Source of the DNA: an uncultured Lachnospiraceae bacterium | GTDB lineage: Bacteria > Bacillota > Clostridia > Lachnospirales > Lachnospiraceae | Reading direction: 5' to 3' | Assembly (NCBI GenBank): GCA_947178145.1 | Contig: CAMWXE010000003.1 | Coordinates: forward strand, 1-64,000 | DNA length: 64,000 nt | Shown: positions 53,701-62,336 of the stretch, piece after piece | How positions within the stretch are numbered: the stretch's first letter is position 1 | Layout of the letters: each line of letters starts with the position of its first letter | Translations under genes and position numbers: made by a program | Notes under the pieces: model-generated | The model's input: the letters and a program-made list of their open reading frames with translations, nothing else | What the model was told of the DNA's origin: nothing | Databases searched by the model: none

Positions 53701-54069
53701 TCGGTCAATTTGAAGATTTATCACAATACATCACAGACTGGAAAGGTGGCAGTGACGCTCGACACAGAAAACCTTGGAAAGGTGGCAGCAGAGTTTGACG
53801 TCACGAAGGATCGGATATCAGGGATGGTAGTGTATGAGAACAGCGCCCAAAAGACAGAGCTGACACAGTTGGAAGAGGCAGTCAGACAGGAGTTTGGCAG
53901 GACTGGCGATAAGAAAATTCATATCAGTCTAGTGCATGCAAAGTCCGTTGATCTGAACAAATTCGGACAGGATAGGGCTGCAAAGAGTGCAGCGGATGAC
54001 ACGAACGTTTCGACAAGTGAACTGTATCAGGCTGCAAAAGCATTTTTGACGGCATTGAAGGATGGATAA
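50725..54069 (+). CDS. DUF6240-like protein with FliK-like C-terminus, 1114 aa
   Basis: AGGGA at 50714-50718 is 6 bases from the ATG at 50725 and touches the upstream ATG at 50719, so 50725 is the start. The bulk is helical, with repeated ~80-100-residue units containing MPVTEENIAELVSA, MPMNQDNIVDLCVTAM-like LPMNQDNIVDLC, and MEINADNINAVKEA motifs, consistent with the Lachnospiraceae family I recall as DUF6240. The C-terminal ~90 residues (VNLKIYHNTSQTGKVAV, LGKVAAEFDVTKDRISGMVV) resemble the FliK hook-length-control domain. No signal peptide. It lies 96 bases before flagellin, so a flagellar role is likely. Confidence 0.7.
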   Translation: MNFTVDTQYSASVPVNTEPTTTTYKPATQGTGKVSRSGCTLDIADKVMDNEAYGGHGMTAEDIMQQAANSNAQSKKDFMLVMSSCVSGEDLQKMQEEGFDPGNVDVETYVTIVDRIKVTLAQAGVEVAGYNDNLDLDTIEQIVGSRADAGALVNELVGKLSDALQESDMPVTEENIAELVSAVMEAAGVGELSEDAIKYLIVNGKAPTIENLYKAQYSSTDNIRQSQGYYSEGQGSYGKYYAKKADSINWNNLEGRIDAVVKEAGLDFDAGTKAQAVENAKWLVASGIELNADNLTKATELKNLSLPMNQDNIVDLCVTAMQNGKSPVEADMRGERSIAEQAHEIVEQVEQISDEAVHEVAESGKEMTIRNLSEAQKQIDAQQTAAEQIDETDIVDTDTAAVNEEALREMQARRQLEEIRLMMTEEANRHLLRAGISIDTTELSKLVDALKAAEDSMKAVLFQGKSAEENAERALLYEDTLIKTKELSEMPAAVIGKILSKFSQSTLLHIHEAGKELEDQFNQQNESHDNKNSDQNSSQQEKASAAYETLMTEPRKDLGDRISKAFRNIDDILTDLGLENSEANKRAVRILGYNRMEINADNINAVKEADSQVTGVISKMTPATTLQMIREQKNPLEMTMEELEAYLNSKDSEPVQDAEKYSKFLQRLDRTGGINAQEREAYIGIYRMFRQIEKSDGAVIGSLVATGAQMNFKNMLSAVRTAADKNMDIRVDDGFGALEDLISKGKAIDTQINAGYHNTTENESERSQEQERYYARLSGEINDELAKKTDFAQLKSEEITADTTIESFADTVKAARVSESSEERKQEKAEELKNFRDSMKEVEQIDEQIVQVLIDYGQNVSIDNVQAATTLLFERGALFKQIIQESAGNAADTENTDTADASDSKAADHEVLQQADQFIENLTDTKQAGVSYQEMIGEANKAVEQIVYAGGSPNARLDVKAAKALYKGLSLAGNLAREENYEIPMNIKGEITSVNLKIYHNTSQTGKVAVTLDTENLGKVAAEFDVTKDRISGMVVYENSAQKTELTQLEEAVRQEFGRTGDKKIHISLVHAKSVDLNKFGQDRAAKSAADDTNVSTSELYQAAKAFLTALKDG

Positions 54070-54165
54070 ATTTGCAGGGAATGACTTTGAGATAATTTGA
54101 GGGTGCAGGAAAAATATAGAAGACAGATAACAGGAATATAAGGCATAAAGGAAAGAGGAAAATGC

Positions 54166-56010
54166 ATGAGAATTAATTATAATGTTTCATCGATCATAGC
54201 GAGAAACGCTTTAAATAATAATGATAAGAGGGTAGCGGTTTCGACCCAGAAACTGTCGAGCGGATACAAGATTAACAGTGCTGCGGACAATGCTGCCGGA
54301 CTGGCGATTGCCAGGCGTATGAATGCGCAGATCAAAAGCCTGCAGCAGGCAAACCAGAGCGCAAACGATGGCTTGTCTGCGCTGAATACAGCGGACGGCG
54401 CTATGGCGGAGATGCATGACATTCTGCAGAGAATGAATGAGCTTGCCATTCAGTCAGCAAATGGCACGAATTCGGAATCAGATAGAGAGATGATACAGAC
54501 TGAAATTGATCAGCTGGTGGGAGAGATCGACAGGATTGCAAACACGACAGAGTTCAATGCGCAGAAGCTGCTCAATGGTAATTTTGCATATAAGGCATAT
54601 GCAAATATTGACAATGTAAAAGTGATGTCCTATACAGAAGGCGTGGCAACTGGAACGTATGTGATTGGGCAGCTGAAATACTATCACTATGAGGATATGA
54701 CAACCCGATATACGACGGATGAGACGAAGATTAAGGATTCGGAGGGAAGAGTTGTCAATGTCACATATGCCTCTAACAAGGTGCAGGTGACAGAGACTGA
54801 GCGGTATGAGGTGGACAACGATGAGGATCTGCTGCTCAAAAATCTTGTGACGAGTTCTATTGCAAGTGATTATGCATCAATCAGCCAGTTTAAAGCATTC
54901 CCGGATGGCTCTAAGGTAACCGTGGAGGATGATAATATTGTTATCAAATCACAGGGGGATTTTGAGATAAAGATTTCGGTGAATGACAGGACACCGATTG
55001 ATACCAAAGATAATCCAATGATCAAGAACGATCCACCTGGTGCAACAGGTGCAAAGGGCGATCCGCTAATCAGTACGACAACTTCTTATAGAAATAGCGC
55101 AACAGGAGGCACTGTAGTCACGACAACTTCTTATAGTTCTGTGAAGAACTATAGAAATATTGCAGTGAAAGGACCAGACGGAAAACGCTATAATATTGGC
55201 GAGTTGAGCTTTTTCGACAATGTTGATTCAGATGGGAATGCGATTGGAAAAACAGAAATATATACAGACTATAGAGGAGACAGCGGCAAAGGACTCAAAG
55301 ATGATTTTGTAGAGTATTTTAAGGAAAACAATCCTGGTTGTTCTATCGAAATCACTGGAGTGGAGTTTAATGATACGACAGACCCTGGTGAGTTTACTGT
55401 AAAATACATACCAACCGATGGAAAGACTGGAAACAAGGGAGCTGAAACAGAGATCAAGTTCTCTCTTTATCAGGATACCAACGAAGTGGGCGCGGTGATG
55501 CAGAATCAGAAGACATTAAATGAATACCTCTACACCGAGACATTGACGACTCGAACAGAGTACACGATCGGTAATAATTCAGCGGATGACTGCCTCAAGA
55601 TTGATGTCACTGGTATGGGCCCAATGATTGTGCAGGTCGGCGCAAACTCCGGACAGTATATGGAATTGGAGATTCCAGCGCTGAATACAGTGAATCTTGG
55701 CGTGGATGATTTGGATGTCAGCACAGAGGAGTCTGCAAGACTGTCAATTGACGTTGTCGGGAAAGCAATCAACCAGCTATCGGCAGTGCGATCCAAGATC
55801 GGTGCGTATTCTAACCGTCTGGAACATACAATCACAAATCTGGATTCGACGGAGGAGAACATTACGGCGTCCTACTCTCGGATCATGGATGTGGATATAG
55901 CGACAGAGATGACAGAGTATTCAACTGTACAGATATTAGTACAGGCGTCCACTTCGATGCTTGCACAAGCCAACGAGAGACCACAACAAGTATTGCAGCT
56001 ACTACAGTAA
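54166..56010 (+). CDS. fliC: Flagellin with large variable insert, 614 aa
   Basis: The N-terminal D0/D1 region (~1-145: INYNVSSIIARNALN, LSSGYKINSAADNAAGLAI, NELAIQSANGTNS) and the C-terminal D1/D0 region (~530-614, ending MLAQANERPQQVLQLLQ) are canonical flagellin. The ~380-residue centre is a large D2/D3 insert, exposed on the filament; near residue 290 it contains the collagen-like run PPGATGAKGDP. AAAGGAAAGAGG precedes the ATG. FliS follows at once. Confidence 0.96.
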   Translation: MRINYNVSSIIARNALNNNDKRVAVSTQKLSSGYKINSAADNAAGLAIARRMNAQIKSLQQANQSANDGLSALNTADGAMAEMHDILQRMNELAIQSANGTNSESDREMIQTEIDQLVGEIDRIANTTEFNAQKLLNGNFAYKAYANIDNVKVMSYTEGVATGTYVIGQLKYYHYEDMTTRYTTDETKIKDSEGRVVNVTYASNKVQVTETERYEVDNDEDLLLKNLVTSSIASDYASISQFKAFPDGSKVTVEDDNIVIKSQGDFEIKISVNDRTPIDTKDNPMIKNDPPGATGAKGDPLISTTTSYRNSATGGTVVTTTSYSSVKNYRNIAVKGPDGKRYNIGELSFFDNVDSDGNAIGKTEIYTDYRGDSGKGLKDDFVEYFKENNPGCSIEITGVEFNDTTDPGEFTVKYIPTDGKTGNKGAETEIKFSLYQDTNEVGAVMQNQKTLNEYLYTETLTTRTEYTIGNNSADDCLKIDVTGMGPMIVQVGANSGQYMELEIPALNTVNLGVDDLDVSTEESARLSIDVVGKAINQLSAVRSKIGAYSNRLEHTITNLDSTEENITASYSRIMDVDIATEMTEYSTVQILVQASTSMLAQANERPQQVLQLLQ

Positions 56011-56044
56011 TATATATTTAATGATAGAAAGGCCAGGTATTGAC

Positions 56045-56521
56045 ATGACAAAGGAAATGAAACAGGTTTTCACAAGGCGCATCACACAGGCAAATAGTAC
56101 ACAGTTGGTGGTGATTCTGTACGATATGATCCTGACATACCTGAAGGATGCAGCTGCTGCACAGCAGATTGGCTGTGATCAGGAATTTAAAAAGGATATG
56201 CAGTGTGCCAGAAACTGCATATCCGAGTTGAGAGTCAGCTTAGATTTTAATTATGACTTGTCTAGAAATCTTTTTGCGATCTATGCGTTTGCAGATCGCG
56301 AGCTTGCACATGATATGCGCGGTATCGACACAGAGCATCTTTCCCAGATCATTGGTATGTTTCAGAAGCTGCGCGATGCATATTATACCGTAAGTAAGGA
56401 AGATCATTCACGGCCTCTTATGGAAAACGCGCAGGATGTATATGCTGGTCTCACGTATGGAAGGACGGATGTCAATGAAAATCTGATGCAGTATGGTGCC
56501 ACGAGAGGATACTGCGTATAA
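56045..56521 (+). CDS. fliS: FliS-family flagellin export chaperone, 158 aa
   Basis: The ATG at 56045 follows GAAAGG; the longer frame from 55961 starts inside the flagellin gene and is rejected. The FliS signature is near the N-terminus: RRITQANSTQLVVILYDMILTYL (helices 1-2), then ARNCISELRVSLDF. FliS binds the flagellin C-terminus to prevent early polymerisation. Length is slightly above the 120-140 norm because of a C-terminal tail. Confidence 0.88.
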   Translation: MTKEMKQVFTRRITQANSTQLVVILYDMILTYLKDAAAAQQIGCDQEFKKDMQCARNCISELRVSLDFNYDLSRNLFAIYAFADRELAHDMRGIDTEHLSQIIGMFQKLRDAYYTVSKEDHSRPLMENAQDVYAGLTYGRTDVNENLMQYGATRGYCV

Positions 56522-56545
56522 TCAGCAAATTCAGGCCATAGAATT

Positions 56546-56860
56546 TCATGCGGTTGGCTGCTGTACGAGCGGATTGGCATCGTGGTAATCTGGAGAGTCC
56601 ATATGATACTCTTCGTAGAGCTGCATTTGCTCTGCTTGTTGTAACAGGAAGCGATAGCGTTTCAGGGCCGAATTGACTTCATAAATATAACAGTCTATCA
56701 GGTCTGGGTCTGTTACATTGTCGAAACCAGAATATGCGATTTCGAGGGCGCATTGTGTTTTACGGATATCATCAAGCAGCATATCGCGCGGAGTGCGCGG
56801 CTGGGCATCAGAATTTACAGCGGGGTTAAGTATACCTTTCAGACTGAAATATGTTTTCAT
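56546..56860 (-). CDS. DUF2508-like small protein, 104 aa
   Basis: Helical protein with RDMLLDDIRKTQCALEIAY and LIDCYIYEVNSALKRYRFLLQQ, as in the DUF2508 family of Firmicutes, often found near recR/yaaL-type small genes. The minus strand is convergent with fliS, with 24 bases between the stops. Function unknown. Confidence 0.8.
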   Translation of the reverse strand: MKTYFSLKGILNPAVNSDAQPRTPRDMLLDDIRKTQCALEIAYSGFDNVTDPDLIDCYIYEVNSALKRYRFLLQQAEQMQLYEEYHMDSPDYHDANPLVQQPTA

Positions 56861-57144
56861 AGGGATGTCCTTTCTCAGTTATTTATATAAAACAGTATAG
56901 TCACAAAAAAGGAAAAATATGCATGGTAATTTCATGTATATTTTTTCTTTTTTGGATGTTTTGCTTGGACATGAATAAAAACTTCTGCTTTTGCTTAAAC
57001 AAAAAATATTTTCGTAAAATTTCGCAATGTCAAAATCAGCACCTAAAATAAGTCAATAATCAACAGCAAAAAGAAAAATTTGTCTGATTGAATTAGGAAA
57101 AAGTCACAATAAAAAAATAGTTGTTTTGATTTTGACATTTCGAG
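56861..57144. other. AT-rich intergenic region, no gene seen
   Basis: A 284-base stretch between the minus-strand DUF2508-like gene and the Tad promoter. It is A+T-rich with poly-A/T tracts (a TTTTTTCTTTTTT-type run around 56940); I see no ORF or strong palindrome. It may hold the promoter of the DUF2508-like gene. Confidence 0.4.
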
Positions 57145-57172
57145 TGGACAATTTTCTGGAATCGTATATAAT
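57145..57172 (+). promoter_or_regulatory. Promoter of the Tad pilus operon
   Basis: TGGACA at 57145-57150, 16-base spacer, TATAAT at 57167-57172. Confidence 0.65.
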
Positions 57173-57181
57173 CAAAACTGT

Positions 57182-57238
57182 TCCGTCGCAAAAGAGTCAC
57201 GATGACTCGTCAGGCGGTTCATCGTTCACCAGTTTCGG
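57182..57238 (+). promoter_or_regulatory. Structured leader of the Tad operon
   Basis: The leader folds into a stem CCGTC (57182-57186) with GGCGG, enclosing the perfect hairpin GAGTCA-CGA-TGACTC (57196-57210), followed by TTCACC...GGTGAA (~57225-57242). It lies between promoter and tadV, so it may be a regulatory RNA, but it does not match any riboswitch class I can recall. Confidence 0.4.
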
Positions 57239-57321
57239 TGAAATACTCCATTTTGAATCAGTGTATTGATGTGTAAGTACACAGAATTTAAAACAGATTT
57301 TATAGAAAGGAAAAGGAAAGT

Positions 57322-57834
57322 ATGGGAATTCTCATAGGTGTGTTTTGTGTTGCCATTTATACGGACTGGCGTTATTACAAAATACCAAATGCCTGCATTG
57401 TCGTGGGCATGACAGCAGGACTTACTGCGACATATCTGTCACATTCGATGTCTGGTCTGTTGGAAGCGCTTGGCATGGCAGCAATAATTTTTCTGGCTTT
57501 TTACCCCTTTTATCGACTCGGAGCACTGGGGGCAGGTGATGTCAAGCTTTTCATGACGGTGGGATGCTACCGCTCAGAATTGGGGGGAAATGGAATCGCC
57601 CACTATCTGTTTGTCACGATGATAATTGCCGCTGCAATCACGATTGTAAAAATGATTGCATATGCGGAGAGCAGAGAGCGCCTGTTTTATCTGGCACGGT
57701 ATCTAAGAAAAGTGGCAATGACAGGTGCAGTTGATGCGTATCAGATCAATAAGACGCAAAAACGGTGCATTGTGCGCCTGTCAATACCAGCATTTATGAG
57801 TCTGCTGTTGATGTGCGCGGGCATGTATGCATAG
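57322..57834 (+). CDS. tadV: Tad prepilin peptidase (A24 family), 170 aa
   Basis: The two catalytic Asp are in YTDWRYYKIPN (~residue 14) and GAGDVKLF (~residue 74), the aspartyl-protease motif of prepilin peptidases. About four to five membrane helices. AAAGGAAAAGGAAAG precedes the ATG. It trims the Flp pilin and pseudopilin leaders. First gene of the Tad operon. Confidence 0.92.
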   Translation: MGILIGVFCVAIYTDWRYYKIPNACIVVGMTAGLTATYLSHSMSGLLEALGMAAIIFLAFYPFYRLGALGAGDVKLFMTVGCYRSELGGNGIAHYLFVTMIIAAAITIVKMIAYAESRERLFYLARYLRKVAMTGAVDAYQINKTQKRCIVRLSIPAFMSLLLMCAGMYA

Positions 57835-57877
57835 GTGAAAAATATATGTTTTATATCATTGTACGGAGGTAGGGAGT

Positions 57878-58882
57878 ATGAAAGCAAGGCAGCTTGCAAT
57901 TTGCGATAGTGACAAGGGGTATTTAAAGATGCTGCAGGCATATTTGCAGAAAAAGAATCCGGCAGATTTTGAAATTCTCATATTTGATGCAGTGGACAAA
58001 GCGCTGGAAGCCAGTCGAGAAGTTTCGTTTGAGATCTTGCTTGTGGGAGAAGGAATTTATGACACAACTGTCACAAAGATAAATGCATCCAAAGTTTATA
58101 TCCTGCAGGAGGATGGCTTAAAAGGGATTCAGGGATACAGCATGATAGTAAAGTATCAATCGATGGAGCGCCTGATCACGCAGGTGCTGGAGGAATTCGC
58201 ACTAGATGATAATTGCAGCAGTGTCGAGAGACGTGGGAAAAACCGGACAACACTCATCAGTTTTTATGCTCCGGACAGGCACAAGGGACAGAGCGCTGCA
58301 GCGCTTGGTGCAGCACAGATTCTTGCGGAAAAAGGATATCAGGTGCTGTACCTGAACCTGTTGCCATTCACAGGTTTTGAGGAACTCATGCAGACCAGCT
58401 ACGAGGCGGATGTGACCGACTTCATGTACTTTGCACTGAAGCATTCCGACAAGCTTTTATACAAGTTGGATAGCCTGAAACGAAACATTCACGGTGTCGA
58501 TTACCTTCCACCGGCATTAGATTATGCAGATTTGCTTCATATTGACAGATGCGATTGGGAGAGCGTTATGAACCTGCTTCTCTATCACAGTGATTACACA
58601 CATATTGTGATCGATTTGTCGGAGACCTGTCAGGGCTTTTATGACATGCTGGAAAACAGTGATCAGGTTTATCTTCTTACTGACAGAACCAATGTCTATG
58701 GACAGGCAAGGCTGTCACATTTCCGAAGCTTACTGCAGGCGAAAGAATATGAGAAGATTCTGAAACATACTGTAGAGTTTGAACTTCCGGCAAATTGGGA
58801 AGAAGGGTGTGAAAGGCTTGAAAATCTGCCAGCATCACCAATCGGAATGTGGATGAAAGGAGTGCTTGACAAGGGTGTGTGA
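57878..58882 (+). CDS. tadZ: TadZ/CpaE-like pilus localisation protein, 334 aa
   Basis: An atypical receiver-like N-terminus (~1-110: LAICDSDKGYLKMLQAYLQ) precedes a ParA/MinD-type domain (~125-334: TLISFYAPDRHKGQSAAALGAAQIL). Where MinD has the GKGGVGKT deviant Walker A, this protein reads APDRHKGQSA, lacking the signature Lys-Thr, so ATP binding is doubtful. TadZ proteins place the Tad machine at the pole. It overlaps the next gene. Confidence 0.82.
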   Translation: MKARQLAICDSDKGYLKMLQAYLQKKNPADFEILIFDAVDKALEASREVSFEILLVGEGIYDTTVTKINASKVYILQEDGLKGIQGYSMIVKYQSMERLITQVLEEFALDDNCSSVERRGKNRTTLISFYAPDRHKGQSAAALGAAQILAEKGYQVLYLNLLPFTGFEELMQTSYEADVTDFMYFALKHSDKLLYKLDSLKRNIHGVDYLPPALDYADLLHIDRCDWESVMNLLLYHSDYTHIVIDLSETCQGFYDMLENSDQVYLLTDRTNVYGQARLSHFRSLLQAKEYEKILKHTVEFELPANWEEGCERLENLPASPIGMWMKGVLDKGV

Positions 58883-60122
58883 TTCAAATCGATACGAGGA
58901 GTGCAAAAAGTACATCAGCGATCAGATCAGGCAGCAAATTGATTTGTCGAGGGAAGTGGAGGATGCTGAGATACAGGAGTTGATTGATGATCTGGTAGTA
59001 CGGATAGGCAGAAAATACGCCTTGTCGCTGGCACAGAGACAGGAACTCGCAAAGAGTGTCTTTCACTCCATAAGAAAAATGGATGTGCTGCAGGAACTTG
59101 TGGACTGCGATGAAGTGACAGAAATCATGGTGAATGGAACCGAGAATATTTTTGTGGAAAAGGCAGGGTGTATTTACAAATGGGACAAGCGCTTTGAGAC
59201 AAAGGAAAAGCTTGAAAACGTAATACAGCAGATTGTGGCAAAGTGCAACAGAGTAGTCAACGAGGCATCCCCGATTGCTGATGCAAGACTCGAGAATGGT
59301 TCACGCGTCAACATCGTGCTGTCCCCGGTGGCGTTAAACGGGCCGATCATCACCATCCGGCGGTTTCCCGACCATCCGATTTCCATGGAAGATCTGATTT
59401 GTTTTGGCTCGATCACAAGAGAGGCATCCGGTTTTTTAGAACAGCTTGTCATTGCCGGGTACAACATATTTATCAGTGGCGGAACAGGCTCCGGGAAAAC
59501 GACATTTCTCAATGCACTGTCGCATGATATTCCCAAGACAGAGCGCATTATCACAATCGAGGACTCCGCGGAGCTGCAATTGCAGGATATTCCCAATCTG
59601 GTGCGTCTCGAGACAAGAAATGCCAACATGGATGGTGCGCGGGAAATCACAATACGGGATCTGATTAGGGCAGCGCTCCGCATGCGGCCGGACCGAATAA
59701 TCATCGGGGAAGTCAGGGGAAGTGAGGCAATCGATATGTTGCAGGCCCTCAACACCGGGCACGACGGAAGTCTGTCAACCGGCCATGCAAACTCGTCAAC
59801 CGATATGCTGACACGTCTCGAGACGATGGTACTGATGGGAATGGACCTGCCGCTTGCGGCGGTTAGAAGGCAGATTGCATCTGGTGTGGACATTATTGTG
59901 CATCTTGGCAGACTGCGTGACAAGTCCCGCCATGTTCTTGAGATTGTGGAGATTGTGGGATGTGAAAAAAATGAAATCATCACCGCCCCATTATATCAGT
60001 TCCGGGAAACCGGTGAGGAAAACGGCAGGGTTATGGGGGCGTTCGTGAAGGTTGGTGAGCTCACACATACGGAAAAGCTATGTTCGGCCGGGGTAGTAGT
60101 GCCGCATCGTGGAGCAGGGTGA
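58866..60122 (+). CDS. tadA: Tad pilus motor ATPase (CpaF/TadA), 418 aa
   Basis: Type II/IV secretion ATPase: Walker A GGTGSGKTTFL (~residue 203), Asp-box IITIEDSAELQL, Walker B RIIIGEVRGSEA, His-box TGHDGSLSTGHANS. It powers pilin assembly at the inner membrane. The start is uncertain: the TTG at 58866 is 3 bases from AAAGGAG, while an in-frame GTG at 58875 is 12 away; either gives the same protein core. It overlaps tadZ by 17 bases. Not to be confused with the tRNA deaminase tadA at 42420. Confidence 0.95.
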   Translation: MTRVCDSNRYEECKKYISDQIRQQIDLSREVEDAEIQELIDDLVVRIGRKYALSLAQRQELAKSVFHSIRKMDVLQELVDCDEVTEIMVNGTENIFVEKAGCIYKWDKRFETKEKLENVIQQIVAKCNRVVNEASPIADARLENGSRVNIVLSPVALNGPIITIRRFPDHPISMEDLICFGSITREASGFLEQLVIAGYNIFISGGTGSGKTTFLNALSHDIPKTERIITIEDSAELQLQDIPNLVRLETRNANMDGAREITIRDLIRAALRMRPDRIIIGEVRGSEAIDMLQALNTGHDGSLSTGHANSSTDMLTRLETMVLMGMDLPLAAVRRQIASGVDIIVHLGRLRDKSRHVLEIVEIVGCEKNEIITAPLYQFRETGEENGRVMGAFVKVGELTHTEKLCSAGVVVPHRGAG

Positions 60123-60145
60123 GTCAGGAAGGGAGTGAAGAATTT

Positions 60146-60937
60146 ATGAAAAGTAATAAAAAAAGTAACAGAATGGCAAGAGGACGCCTGCCTCCTGAGA
60201 CAGATTACACCAGCTACAGATTTTCAGGACAGGAGATTGTACAATATCTTTTATGCGGCGGTGTATTTATGGCGATGGTCAGCTGGCTCTTTTATGACAG
60301 TGTGATTGCGTGGATATTTTTGATGCCGTTTGTCGTGTTATCGCTTAAGGATAAGGAGAAGGCGGAGTGTCAGAAGAGAAAGCGAAAACTTGAAATTGAA
60401 TTTCGTGAATTGATTTTGAGTGTATCGTCAAATCTGCAGGCCGGCTACAGTGTCGAAAATGCATTTCAGGAAGCCTATCATGATATTGTGCTGTTGTATG
60501 GGAAAGAGTCCGTGATGGCTGCAGAAATGCGCTTAATACTGCGCAAGGTAAATAATAATGAACAGCTTGAAAGCGCACTTACAGACCTTGCAGGTAGAAG
60601 CGGTGTGCAGGACATCCGGGATTTTGCAGATATCTTTCAGATTGCGAAGAGAGGCGGGGGCGATATGCGTGGCATTATCACAAACACAGCAGAAATCATT
60701 GGCGATAAACAGGAAATCCGGCGTGAAATCGAGACCGTGGTAAGTGAGAAGAAATTAGAGCAGCAAATTATGAGATATATACCATTTTTTATTATTTTCT
60801 ATATCTCATTGACCACAAAGGGGTATTTTGAGAGTTTATATCACAATATTTTTGGCTGGATATTGATGACAGGAGTGCTTGTTGTCTATGCTGCAGCATG
60901 CCGGATCTCAGACAAGATACTTGATATCGAGGTATAG
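60146..60937 (+). CDS. tadB: Tad pilus inner-membrane platform protein TadB, 263 aa
   Basis: The ATG at 60146 follows AAGGGAG; the longer frame from 60080 starts inside tadA. A T2SS-F domain fills ~100-225 (ELILSVSSNLQAGYSVENAF, FADIFQIAKRGGGDMRGII), flanked by two N-terminal and two C-terminal membrane helices. It forms the platform with TadC. Length is short but complete for the family. Confidence 0.9.
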   Translation: MKSNKKSNRMARGRLPPETDYTSYRFSGQEIVQYLLCGGVFMAMVSWLFYDSVIAWIFLMPFVVLSLKDKEKAECQKRKRKLEIEFRELILSVSSNLQAGYSVENAFQEAYHDIVLLYGKESVMAAEMRLILRKVNNNEQLESALTDLAGRSGVQDIRDFADIFQIAKRGGGDMRGIITNTAEIIGDKQEIRREIETVVSEKKLEQQIMRYIPFFIIFYISLTTKGYFESLYHNIFGWILMTGVLVVYAAACRISDKILDIEV

Positions 60938-60950
60938 TGAGGTGATTGAT

Positions 60951-62297
60951 ATGGGTGATAAGTTTGCAAGATGGCTGTACCACAAATTAGAAGCAATGCA
61001 CAAAAAACCAGATCAAATTCTGCACAATAGCGCAGTGCGTGAAGATTTGCAGACATTGGAACCAACGGGGGATACGCCCAGAAGGCAGAAGGAGTATGTC
61101 ATCAAAAAGTTGTCCATATGCAGCTTGATTGTTGTCTGTGGTGTATTATTGTCTCTTGCTTTGTGGATAAAAGATGGAATCACGACAAAGATTGCGGATA
61201 ACCAGATAGAACGCAATCGGTACGGAGAAGGCGAAAAAAGTGTGTCACTGATCGCAGATGACGGAGAGAATCGCTATCACATTCCAGTTACATTGTCAGA
61301 AAGATCTTATTCGACAGAAGAATTGACACAGATGTCAGGTGAAGCAATAACTATTCTCGAAAAGTCGATTCTCGGGGAAAACGAAAGTTTTGACGAGATT
61401 GCGTATGATATGTGTCTGACAGACTGCGTGGAAGGATATCCATTTATAGTGGAGTGGCGCACAGATGCTGCATATATGGAAAGCGCAGGGCAGCTTGTGC
61501 AGGACACACTGCCAACACCGGTTTTGATGGAGCTGACTGCGGTGCTATCCTGCGAAAGCTTTGAACTTGAACACGCTATAACTGTCAGAGTATGCAGCAA
61601 GGCGGTACAGCCTGGAAAATCAGAACGTCTTGCCAGGCAGGTTTCTGCTGTGGAGGAGGGAAGCCGTGAGCAGCAAAATGTGACACTTCCATCAGAGATC
61701 GAGAGCAGAACGATTCACTGGAGCTATAAGAGAGGTTACAATGGCTTGCTGTTTCTTGCCGTGACGCCAGTTCTTGCACTTTTGGTCTATTACAGCAAAG
61801 ACAGGGACCTGCACAGGCAAGTTGTTGCCAGAGAAGAGCAGATGCGTATGGATTATCCTGAGATTGTCAGTGCGCTTGCACTTCTAATCGGTGCCGGGAT
61901 GACAGTGCCAAATGCGTGGAATAAAATTGCAAGGGATTACAGGAAGAGGCGGGAGAACGGTGGTGGAAAACAGTTTGCATACGAGGAAATGCTTCTCGCA
62001 ATTTACGAGATGGAGAACGGTGTTGTACAGGCAAAAGCGTATGAAAGCTTCGGACGCCGGTGCCGCATTCCATGCTATAACAAGCTGGCCACGTTATTGG
62101 CACAGAACATTAGAAAAGGAACTACGAACCTGCCGCTTTTATTGAGGGAAGAGGCTTCGAATGCTTTCGAGGAGCGAAAGCATGCAGCGAGAAAACTGGG
62201 GGAAAAGGCAGGAACAAAGCTGCTGGTGCCCATGATGATGCTTTTGGGAATTACGATGGTCATTATTATGATACCAGCATTTAAAACATATTTGTAA
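60951..62297 (+). CDS. tadC: Tad pilus inner-membrane platform protein TadC, 448 aa
   Basis: GTGAGGTG precedes the ATG at 60951, 13 bases after tadB; the longer frame from 60879 lies in tadB. Membrane helices near ~45-65, ~265-285 and ~425-448. The T2SS-F-like domain (~300-420) carries YPEIVSALALLIGAGMTVPN and FGRRCRIPCYNKLATLL. A ~200-residue exported loop (~70-265) between the first two helices is unusual for TadC. Confidence 0.85.
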   Translation: MGDKFARWLYHKLEAMHKKPDQILHNSAVREDLQTLEPTGDTPRRQKEYVIKKLSICSLIVVCGVLLSLALWIKDGITTKIADNQIERNRYGEGEKSVSLIADDGENRYHIPVTLSERSYSTEELTQMSGEAITILEKSILGENESFDEIAYDMCLTDCVEGYPFIVEWRTDAAYMESAGQLVQDTLPTPVLMELTAVLSCESFELEHAITVRVCSKAVQPGKSERLARQVSAVEEGSREQQNVTLPSEIESRTIHWSYKRGYNGLLFLAVTPVLALLVYYSKDRDLHRQVVAREEQMRMDYPEIVSALALLIGAGMTVPNAWNKIARDYRKRRENGGGKQFAYEEMLLAIYEMENGVVQAKAYESFGRRCRIPCYNKLATLLAQNIRKGTTNLPLLLREEASNAFEERKHAARKLGEKAGTKLLVPMMMLLGITMVIIMIPAFKTYL

Positions 62298-62336
62298 CAA
62301 ATCAAAAATAATAGTAAAAGAAAAGAGGAGAAAATA

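Noticed and set aside
54070-54165. Separate sigma-28 promoter for flagellin
   Set aside because: No CCGATA-like -10 element in this gap; the only fair candidate is at 50553-50579.
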